64,000 nt of DNA from Sulfitobacter sp. (GTDB lineage: Bacteria > Pseudomonadota > Alphaproteobacteria > Rhodobacterales > Rhodobacteraceae). The stretch spans positions 40,994 to 104,993 of the forward strand of contig JAFMGZ010000007.1 of assembly GCA_017854855.1 (NCBI GenBank), read 5' to 3'. The stretch's first letter is position 1. Every line of letters begins with the position of its first letter. The notes beneath the pieces were generated by a model that worked only from the letters and a program-made list of their open reading frames with translations, did no database searches and was not told where the DNA came from. The translations under genes and the position numbers were made by a program. Positions 57,976 to 64,000 of this stretch are shown piece after piece.

Positions 57976-58200
57976 ATGGCATATACAACAACCGCTGCAT
58001 CCACCGGCAACCCGCTGATGGGCCGCATCGCATCACTCTACGCAAACATCGTGATCCGCATCAAACAGCGCCGCGCCTACCGCGAGACCTACGAAGGCCT
58101 CAGCGCGCTGACCAACCGCGACCTTACCGATCTGGGCCTGACCCGGTCTGAATTGCACAGCGTAGCCAAAGCTTCCGCCCGCAAATCCGTCGCGCGGTAA
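57976..58200 (+). CDS. DUF1127 small protein (CcaF1-like)
   Basis: The 74-residue basic protein ends with the DUF1127 core YRETYEGLSALTNRDLTDLG followed by LTRSELHSVAKASARKSVAR. DUF1127 proteins are small, arginine-rich, RNA-associated proteins; in Rhodobacter one (CcaF1) is encoded with CUCCUCCC small RNAs and affects RNA turnover under stress. The ATG at 57976 has GAGGTG upstream; an ATG six codons earlier gives only a short extension. The order here is small RNA, then DUF1127, then a second hairpin. Confidence 0.9.
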   Translation: MAYTTTAASTGNPLMGRIASLYANIVIRIKQRRAYRETYEGLSALTNRDLTDLGLTRSELHSVAKASARKSVAR

Positions 58201-58279
58201 CGCGCCTATCGGAACATCTGACAGACCGCACAGGCCTTAACGCACTGAAATCATTCATTTCACACAGCGTTAAGGGCCT

Positions 58280-58345
58280 GCGGTCATCCAAAACCGCTCT
58301 GTAAATCAGCCGCATCTTCCTCCCAAGCTGCGGCTGATTGCTTTG
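58280..58345 (+). ncRNA. Degenerate second CUCCUCCC-type hairpin pair
   Basis: A small stem GCGGT/ACCGC (58280-58297) is followed by an 11-bp stem, AATCAGCCGCA (58304-58314) with TGCGGCTGATT (58329-58339), whose loop contains CTTCCTCCC. The second stem looks functional, but the first loop lacks the CCTCCTCCC motif, so this may be a diverged copy of the upstream RNA. Confidence 0.5.
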
Positions 58346-58386
58346 CACAAAACCCAACCCCGCAAAGCCCGTCCCTCCGTCCCTCT

Positions 58387-58545
58387 GGTCTGGAGCCGCC
58401 CTTGCTTGAGCACCGGTAGGGCGGGGCGATGTCGGGATACCAAGAACAATCGCCGAGGGACCCGCGCAGCGGGAGACGGCTATTGTTCTTGGCATCCCGA
58501 CAGCGCTCTGCCAGACGGGGGATCAATCAAGGGTGGCTCCAGACC
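58387..58545. repeat. 159-nt near-perfect palindrome
   Basis: The segment folds symmetrically about position 58466. The central stem CCCGC/GCGGG is flanked by arms 58431-58455 and 58477-58501 that match at about 23 of 25 positions, and outer arms 58387-58409 and 58523-58545 match at about 20 of 23. The same folds could form in DNA or RNA. It lies 77 bp from the 3' end of uvrD and may act as its terminator, as a palindromic mobile element, or as part of the small-RNA locus. No other gene is seen in 58201-58622. Confidence 0.7.
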
Positions 58546-58622
58546 TTCTGGGATGGTGAGCCCGCAGCGCGCGCACCCTCATCCCCCACCCCATCACGCC
58601 ATCACACAGGCCAGGTCATCGC

Positions 58623-61001
58623 TCAGAACGGCACGTCGTCACACCCTGACAGAAACCGCGCAACGATCTTCTTCACACCGGCCTTCTCGAAATCGACTTC
58701 CAGTTTGTCGCCCTCGATCCCGACCACCGCACCATACCCAAACTTCTGATGGAACACCCGTTCGCCCATCACGAAACTGGAAACCGCCGTCAGATCAATC
58801 GTCACATTGCGCGCCTCCGATGGCTGCGCCACCCCGCGCTGGCCCGACCGCGCCTGCAAGCGCCGCCAGCCGGGCGAATTATAGACATTGGCATCCGCCG
58901 CCTTCTCATGCAGATCAGAAGCCATCATGTCCTGCATCTTGGGCGATGCGGTCGATGCCATGCCCGCCGCCCCAAACCCGCCCCCATAAAGGCCCGGCGG
59001 CGTCAGCACCTCAACATGATCTTCCGGCAATTCGTCAATGAAACGTGACGGCATCGAGGACTGCCATTGCCCGAACACCCGCCGGTTGGCAGCAAAGGAA
59101 ATCGTGCACAGGGCTTCGGCCCGCGTGATGCCCACATAGGCCAGCCTGCGTTCTTCCTCCAACCCCTTGATCCCGCTTTCATCCATGGAGCGCTGCGAGG
59201 GGAACAGCCCGTCTTCCCAGCCGGGCAAGAACACCGCCGGAAATTCCAGCCCCTTGGCCGCATGCAGCGTCATGATGCTGACCTTGGCCCCGCCGTCATC
59301 GCTTTCATTATCCATGATCAGGCTGACATGTTCCAAAAAGCCTTGCAGGTTCTCGAATTGCTCCAGCGCCTTGACCAATTCCTTGAGGTTCTCCAGCCGC
59401 CCCGGTGCCTCGGGCGTCTTGTCGTTCTGCCACATCCCGGTATAGCCGCTCTCGTCCAGGATGATCTCGGCCAGTTCCACATGCGACAGGCCCTCATCGC
59501 CCACCATGCGGCCCCAACGGTCCAGCCCCTCAACCAGCAGGCGCAACTGTGCGCCCCCCTTGCCGCCAATCCCGTCATGGGCCAGCAAGATGCGCGCCCC
59601 CTCCACCAGGTTGGTGCCATGCTCGCGTGCGCAGCGCTGGATCTTTTGCTGGGCAACATTGCCCAGTCCACGCTTGGGCGTGTTCACAATTCTCTCAAAG
59701 GCCAGATCGTCATCGGGGCTGGTCACCACCCGGAAATAGGCCATGGCATCGCGGATCTCCAACCGCTCGTAAAAGCGCGGACCGCCAATGACCCGGTAGG
59801 GCAGCCCGATGGTCAGAAACCTGTCCTCAAAGGCCCGCATCTGATGCGACGCCCGCACCAATATCGCCATATGATCCAGCGACAGCGGTTCCATCCCGCG
59901 CGTGCCGCGCTGCATGGCCTCCACCTCATCCCCGATCCATCGCGCCTCTTCCTCGCCGTCCCAATGGCCGATCAGCCGGACTTTCTCGCCCTCTTCGCGG
60001 TCGGTCCACAGGGTCTTGCCCAACCGGCCCGCATTGCCTGCAATCACCCCGCTGGCGGCAGCCAGAATATGCGGCGTTGAGCGATAGTTCTGCTCCAGCT
60101 TGACCACATGCGCACCCGGAAAATCCGTCTCGAACCGCAAGATATTGCCCACCTCGGCCCCGCGCCACCCATAGATCGACTGATCGTCATCCCCCACACA
60201 GCAGATGTTGCGATGCCCCTGCGCCAGCAAGCGCAGCCACAGGTACTGGGCCACATTGGTATCTTGATACTCATCCACCAGGATATATTTGAACCAGCGC
60301 TGATATTGCGCCAAGACATCGCCGTGGTCTTGGAAAATCGTGACCACATGCAACAAGATATCGCCGAAATCGACAGCATTCAGCGCCCGCAGACGCAGCT
60401 GGTACTGCTGATACAGCTCGACCCCCTTGTGATTATACAGACCCGCATCCGCCGCAGGCACCTTTTGCGGCGTCAGCGCACGGTTCTTCCAGCCGTCAAT
60501 GATCCCCGCCAGCATCCGCGCAGGCCAGCGCTTGTCGTCGATCCCTTCGGCCGCCACCAATTGCTTGAGCAACCGCAGCTGATCATCGGTATCCAGAATG
60601 GTGAAATTGCTCTTCAACCCCGCCAGTTCCGCATGCCGCCGCAACAGTTTCACACAGATCGCATGAAAGGTCCCCAGCCAGGGCATCCCCTCCACATGCT
60701 GGCCCAGCATGGTCCCCACCCGGTTCTTCATCTCGCGCGCGGCCTTGTTGGTAAAGGTCACCGCCAGCACCTCGTTGGGCCGCGCCCGCCCGGTGGTCAT
60801 CAGATGCACAATGCGCGTGGTCAGCGCCTTGGTCTTGCCCGTCCCCGCCCCGGCCAACATCAACACCGGACCATCCATCTGCTCCACCGCCGCACGCTGC
60901 GCGGGGTTCAGACCGTCCAAATAGGGCTGCGGCCGCGCAGCCATCGCGCGCGCCGACAGTGAGGCACCTTCAAAGGCGTCCATTTCATCAAAACTGCTCA
61001 T
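58623..61001 (-). CDS. uvrD: ATP-dependent DNA helicase UvrD/PcrA
   Basis: This superfamily 1A helicase unwinds DNA 3' to 5' in nucleotide-excision and mismatch repair. The 792-residue protein has Walker A AGAGTGKT near residue 55, the Q-motif region LNPAQRAAVEQ, Walker B-type YILVDEYQDTN, the QSIYGWRGAEV segment and VKVSIMTLHAAKGLEFPAVF for motif V/VI. Upstream the start abuts a divergent dehydrogenase gene. Confidence 0.97.
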   Translation of the reverse strand: MSSFDEMDAFEGASLSARAMAARPQPYLDGLNPAQRAAVEQMDGPVLMLAGAGTGKTKALTTRIVHLMTTGRARPNEVLAVTFTNKAAREMKNRVGTMLGQHVEGMPWLGTFHAICVKLLRRHAELAGLKSNFTILDTDDQLRLLKQLVAAEGIDDKRWPARMLAGIIDGWKNRALTPQKVPAADAGLYNHKGVELYQQYQLRLRALNAVDFGDILLHVVTIFQDHGDVLAQYQRWFKYILVDEYQDTNVAQYLWLRLLAQGHRNICCVGDDDQSIYGWRGAEVGNILRFETDFPGAHVVKLEQNYRSTPHILAAASGVIAGNAGRLGKTLWTDREEGEKVRLIGHWDGEEEARWIGDEVEAMQRGTRGMEPLSLDHMAILVRASHQMRAFEDRFLTIGLPYRVIGGPRFYERLEIRDAMAYFRVVTSPDDDLAFERIVNTPKRGLGNVAQQKIQRCAREHGTNLVEGARILLAHDGIGGKGGAQLRLLVEGLDRWGRMVGDEGLSHVELAEIILDESGYTGMWQNDKTPEAPGRLENLKELVKALEQFENLQGFLEHVSLIMDNESDDGGAKVSIMTLHAAKGLEFPAVFLPGWEDGLFPSQRSMDESGIKGLEEERRLAYVGITRAEALCTISFAANRRVFGQWQSSMPSRFIDELPEDHVEVLTPPGLYGGGFGAAGMASTASPKMQDMMASDLHEKAADANVYNSPGWRRLQARSGQRGVAQPSEARNVTIDLTAVSSFVMGERVFHQKFGYGAVVGIEGDKLEVDFEKAGVKKIVARFLSGCDDVPF

Positions 61002-61064
61002 CCCCCCAGCCTAGCCAGATTCCCACAAAAGGAAAACCCATGTTCTACGGATGTTCCCCCCTCT

Positions 61065-61083
61065 TTTTGGCCAAAAATACCTT
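61065..61083 (+). repeat. Partial copy of the CTTTTTGGC element
   Basis: CTCTTTTTGGCC followed by AAAAATACC matches the opening of the elements at 2161, 46915 and 62456, without the hairpin part. It lies in the leader of the hydroxyacid dehydrogenase gene. Confidence 0.4.
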
Positions 61084-61174
61084 GCGCTTCCCCGCATCCA
61101 TTCCCCCGGCCCAAAGAGGTCACCGCCCGCACGGCACCGCTGGACAAATCCCGGCCCTTGGGCGCAAATGCACC

Positions 61175-62314
61175 ATGGACCTTCATGCCGCATATCCCGC
61201 CCTCGCCGACCTGCGCGCCCGCGCCAGGCACCGCATTCCCAAATTCGTCTGGGAATACCTCGACAGCGGCACCGGGTTCGAAGCAACCAAGGCGCGCAAC
61301 CGCACAGCCCTTGACCGCGTAGGCTTTGCGCCGTCGGTGCTGCACGGCGAAATCACCCCAGAGCTCACGACCACCCTGTTCGGCCATGACATGCCCCTGC
61401 CCTTCGGCATCGCCCCCATCGGCATGTCCGGCCTGATCTGGCCCGGTGCCGAAGGCCACCTGGCCCGCGCCGGAGCCAGGCATGGCATTCCCTACGCCAT
61501 CTCCACCGTCGCCACCCAAAGCCCCGAAGACATCGCACCCGATCTGGGCCAGCACGCATGGTTCCAGATGTATCCCCCCCGCGATCCCGACATCCGCACC
61601 GATATGCTGAACCGCGCAAGGACCGCGGGCTTCACCACGCTGATCCTGACCGTGGACGTGCCCAGCGCCTCGCGCCGGGAACGCCAGGTCCGCTCAGGGC
61701 TGACCAATCCGCCCAGCATCACCCCACGCATCCTGGCCCAGATCGCCACCTGCCCCGCCTGGGCAATTGAGACCGCCAAACGCGGCATGCCCCATATGCG
61801 CGGGCTGGACAAATACGCCAATGCCGCCACCCAGGGGCTGTCGACCACCGCGCATGTGGGCTATCTGTTGCGCACCGCGCCGGATTGGGATTACGTCAAA
61901 TGGCTGCGCGATGCCTGGGACGGACCCTTTATCATCAAGGGCATCATGCGCCCGCAGGACGCCACCCAGCTCGAAAGTCTCGGGGCGGATGCCATCTGGG
62001 TTTCCAACCACGCCGGTCGTCAGTTTGACGCGGCCCTCTCCAGCATCGAAGTGCTGCCCTCGATCCGGGCCGCCACAACGCTGCCGATCCTGTTTGACAG
62101 CGGTGTGGAAACCGGCCTCGACATCCTGCGCGCCATCGCCCTGGGGGCCGATTACGTCATGCTGGGCCGCGCCTTTCATTTCGCGCTCGGGGCCCTGGGG
62201 GCGCGCGGCGTTGACCATCTGATCGACATTCTGGCCAAGGACATGATCGCGAATATGGGCCAAATGGGCGCAAAGGACCTCAGATCCCTGCCGCCGGCCA
62301 TCGAGCTGCCATAG
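61175..62314 (+). CDS. FMN-dependent alpha-hydroxy-acid dehydrogenase (L-lactate dehydrogenase-like)
   Basis: This 379-residue enzyme belongs to the family of L-lactate dehydrogenase, glycolate oxidase and mandelate dehydrogenase, which oxidise 2-hydroxy acids with FMN. Visible sites include PFGIAPIGMSGLIWPGAEG near residue 70, the FIIKGI lysine, the catalytic histidine and substrate arginine in SNHAGRQFD, and the FMN-phosphate segment GADYVMLGRAF. LldD is the nearest assignment; the substrate is not fixed by sequence. The ATG at 61175 is chosen because the family starts there; the longer frame upstream overlaps uvrD. Confidence 0.88.
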   Translation: MDLHAAYPALADLRARARHRIPKFVWEYLDSGTGFEATKARNRTALDRVGFAPSVLHGEITPELTTTLFGHDMPLPFGIAPIGMSGLIWPGAEGHLARAGARHGIPYAISTVATQSPEDIAPDLGQHAWFQMYPPRDPDIRTDMLNRARTAGFTTLILTVDVPSASRRERQVRSGLTNPPSITPRILAQIATCPAWAIETAKRGMPHMRGLDKYANAATQGLSTTAHVGYLLRTAPDWDYVKWLRDAWDGPFIIKGIMRPQDATQLESLGADAIWVSNHAGRQFDAALSSIEVLPSIRAATTLPILFDSGVETGLDILRAIALGADYVMLGRAFHFALGALGARGVDHLIDILAKDMIANMGQMGAKDLRSLPPAIELP

Positions 62315-62390
62315 GGCCAGCCCCTATTGATCCAGCCCCCATTGATCCCGCACCGCCAGCGCTGGTGTCATGAATTGTCGGTTGTTCTGA

Positions 62391-62456
62391 AGGCCCTTTG
62401 CGGGCCTTTGGAGGCTCTGCCTCCAAACCTCCGAGGGATTTAAGGCCAAAAAGAGT
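62391..62456 (-). repeat. Dispersed CTTTTTGGC element, reverse copy
   Basis: The reverse complement reads like the copy at 46915: ACTCTTTTTGGCC, a near-identical AAATCCCTCGGAGG, then GGAGGC/GCCTCC and GGCCC/GGGCC hairpins. It sits between the dehydrogenase and pyruvate carboxylase genes, where it may end the dehydrogenase transcript. The rest of the gap up to 62661 holds a promoter candidate and repeats (next entry). Confidence 0.7.
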
Positions 62457-62558
62457 AGGGCGTTGCGGTTTTGCGATTGCGCCATAGGCGGCCTACCCCG
62501 CTCGCCTCAGGTCCAGACCGCCGGCTGACCCTGCGGCCGGGTCCAACATTTTGCAGGG

Positions 62559-62629
62559 CATAAATGTTTCATAAATGTTACAACCTGCGTGCTTCTGGGT
62601 ATTGCGCTGCACTGCAGCGCCCCTACAGT
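62559..62629 (+). promoter_or_regulatory. Candidate promoter and direct repeats upstream of pyc
   Basis: CATAAATGTT occurs twice at 62559 and 62570 (11-bp spacing). A perfect inverted repeat GCGCTGC/GCAGCGC lies at 62604-62620. A plausible sigma-70 promoter is TTGCGC (62602-62607), 16 nt, then TACAGT (62624-62629), with the palindrome in the spacer, suited to repressor control. Confidence 0.4.
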
Positions 62630-62661
62630 GCGCGGAAATGCTGCATCAGCCGGAGACCATC

Positions 62662-64000
62662 ATGCCCGAATTCAAGAAAATCCTGATCGCCAACCGTGGT
62701 GAAATCGCGATCCGCATCATGCGGGCCGCCAATGAGATGGGCAAAAAGACGGTGGCGGTCTATGCCGAAGAGGACAAGCTGGGCCTGCACCGTTTCAAAG
62801 CGGATGAGGCCTACCGGATTGGCGAGGGCCTGGGCCCGGTTGCGGCCTATCTGTCGATCCCTGAAATCATCCGTGTGGCCAAGGCGTCTGGCGCGGATGC
62901 GATCCACCCGGGCTACGGGCTGCTGTCGGAAAACCCTGATTTTGTTGATGCTTGCGAGCAAAACGGGATCACCTTCATTGGCCCGCGCGCCGAAACCATG
63001 CGTGCCCTTGGTGACAAGGCCTCGGCGCGCCGTGTCGCGGTCGAAGCAGGCGTGCCCGTTATTCCCGCCACCGGGGTGCTGGGCGATGATATGGACGCGA
63101 TCCGCCGCGAGGCTGCCGATGTCGGCTATCCCTTCATGCTCAAGGCCTCATGGGGCGGGGGCGGACGCGGCATGCGCCCGATCTACAAGGAATCCGAGCT
63201 TGAGGAAAAAGTCCTTGAGGGCCGCCGCGAGGCCGAGGCCGCCTTTGGCAATGGCGAGGGCTATCTGGAAAAAATGATCCTCAAGGCGCGCCATGTCGAA
63301 GTACAGATCCTGGGCGACAAACATGGTGAGATCTATCATCTGTTTGAGCGCGACTGTTCGGTCCAGCGACGCAACCAAAAGGTAGTGGAACGCGCCCCCG
63401 CGCCCTATCTCAGCGACGCCCAACGCGAAGAGATCTGCGCCCTTGGCCGCAAGATCTGCGCGCATGTCGGTTATGAATGCGCAGGCACCGTCGAATTCCT
63501 GATGGATATGGCCGACGGCAAATTCTACTTTATCGAGGTAAATCCCCGCGTTCAGGTCGAACATACCGTCACCGAGGAAGTCACCGGCATTGACATCGTA
63601 CAGGCCCAGATCCTGATCGCAGAAGGCAAGACATTGGCCGAGGCCACTGGAAAGGCTGCGCAGGAAGATGTGGTGCTGACCGGTCACGCCCTGCAGACAC
63701 GCATCACCACCGAAGACCCGCAAAACAACTTTATCCCCGATTATGGCCGCATCACGGCCTTTCGCGAGGCGACAGGCATGGGCATCCGTCTGGACGGCGG
63801 CACCGCCTATTCGGGCGGTGTGATCACGCGCTACTACGACAGCCTGCTGGTCAAGGTCACCGCCAAGGCCCAGACCCCCGAGGCCGCCATCGCCCGCATG
63901 GACCGCGCGTTGCGCGAATTCCGCATCCGCGGCGTCAGCACCAATATCGCCTTTGTCGAAAACCTGCTGAAACACCCGACCTTCCTGAACAACGAATACC
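62662..64000 (+). CDS. pyc: Pyruvate carboxylase, N-terminal part (cut by window end)
   Basis: Pyruvate carboxylase makes oxaloacetate from pyruvate using biotin, replenishing the TCA cycle. The visible 446 residues are the biotin-carboxylase domain: the start MPEFKKILIANRGEIAIRIM, HPGYGLLSENPDF, the glycine loop GGGGRGM near 165, and ERDCSVQRRNQKVVERAPA near 230. The YSGGVITRYYDSLLVKV and FRIRGVSTNIAFVENLL segments near the end favour pyruvate rather than acetyl-CoA carboxylase. The frame stays open at the last base, so the gene continues outside the window. Confidence 0.95.
   Translation, partial: MPEFKKILIANRGEIAIRIMRAANEMGKKTVAVYAEEDKLGLHRFKADEAYRIGEGLGPVAAYLSIPEIIRVAKASGADAIHPGYGLLSENPDFVDACEQNGITFIGPRAETMRALGDKASARRVAVEAGVPVIPATGVLGDDMDAIRREAADVGYPFMLKASWGGGGRGMRPIYKESELEEKVLEGRREAEAAFGNGEGYLEKMILKARHVEVQILGDKHGEIYHLFERDCSVQRRNQKVVERAPAPYLSDAQREEICALGRKICAHVGYECAGTVEFLMDMADGKFYFIEVNPRVQVEHTVTEEVTGIDIVQAQILIAEGKTLAEATGKAAQEDVVLTGHALQTRITTEDPQNNFIPDYGRITAFREATGMGIRLDGGTAYSGGVITRYYDSLLVKVTAKAQTPEAAIARMDRALREFRIRGVSTNIAFVENLLKHPTFLNNEY

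Noticed and set aside
1..64000. tRNA or rRNA genes
   Set aside because: No tRNA-like T-loop and acceptor pairing or rRNA sequence was noticed in any gap.

Overview
The window looks like chromosomal DNA from an alphaproteobacterium of the Rhodobacterales, most likely the Roseobacter group. The signs are high GC content, a long FtsZ with the C-terminal peptide [10 protein letters not shown], a DUF2484 gene inside the division cluster, aerobic cobaltochelatase genes cobS and cobT, a CtrA-type TTAA-N7-TTAA site, and a DUF1127 gene beside CCTCCTCCC-loop small RNAs. No tRNA, rRNA, CRISPR array, prophage or intact insertion sequence was seen. Family calls come from reading motifs; no database search was run.

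Positions 1-14.4 kb are mostly housekeeping. They hold a REP-associated transposase-like gene whose catalytic residues look lost, a C26 glutamine-amidotransferase-like hydrolase, a glcG-like gene with malate synthase G (glcB), a DUF2256 gene, a small membrane protein, aminopeptidase N followed by an SDR oxidoreductase and a membrane protein, a lytic transglycosylase, a large uncharacterised protein, a PlsC-type acyltransferase, gatB and a hotdog thioesterase.

Positions 14.4-25 kb hold accessory and cofactor genes. A 646-residue TPR protein carries nearly identical 150-bp repeats. A DUF4177 gene has three 11-bp iterons and a CtrA-like box upstream. Then come bolA, a J-domain gene, another TPR protein, cobS-cobT, an M24 aminopeptidase and a DUF427 gene.

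Positions 25-54.8 kb, on the minus strand, read (in the direction of transcription) mraZ, rsmH, ftsL, ftsI, murE, murF, mraY, murD, ftsW, murG, murC, DUF2484, a small membrane protein, murB, ddl, ftsQ, ftsA, ftsZ, lpxC, bamD, recN, a ClC-type channel or transporter, and an RTX protein with an internal duplication. This is the division and cell-wall (dcw) cluster extended with outer-membrane and repair genes. Most neighbours overlap by 4 nt or nearly abut, so they are probably translationally coupled. Two plus-strand genes, a glutaminase and a flavoprotein, split the cluster on either side of murD. The 816-bp leader upstream of mraZ carries three TGGG boxes at exact 10-bp spacing (the MraZ operator pattern) and a perfect DnaA box about 20 bp away.

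Positions 54.8-64 kb hold a membrane protein, the Mrp/ApbC iron-sulphur carrier, a candidate small RNA of the CUCCUCCC (cuckoo/CcsR) type upstream of a DUF1127 gene with a degenerate second copy downstream, a 159-nt near-perfect palindrome, the UvrD/PcrA helicase, an FMN-dependent alpha-hydroxy-acid dehydrogenase, and the start of pyruvate carboxylase, which runs off the end.

The most interesting features are the DUF1127/small-RNA/palindrome segment at 57.4-58.6 kb, the split dcw operon and its MraZ/DnaA leader, the TPR and DUF4177 pair with unusual upstream sites, and a ClC protein that appears to lack the proton-pathway glutamate. I see no defence island or clearly new multigene system.
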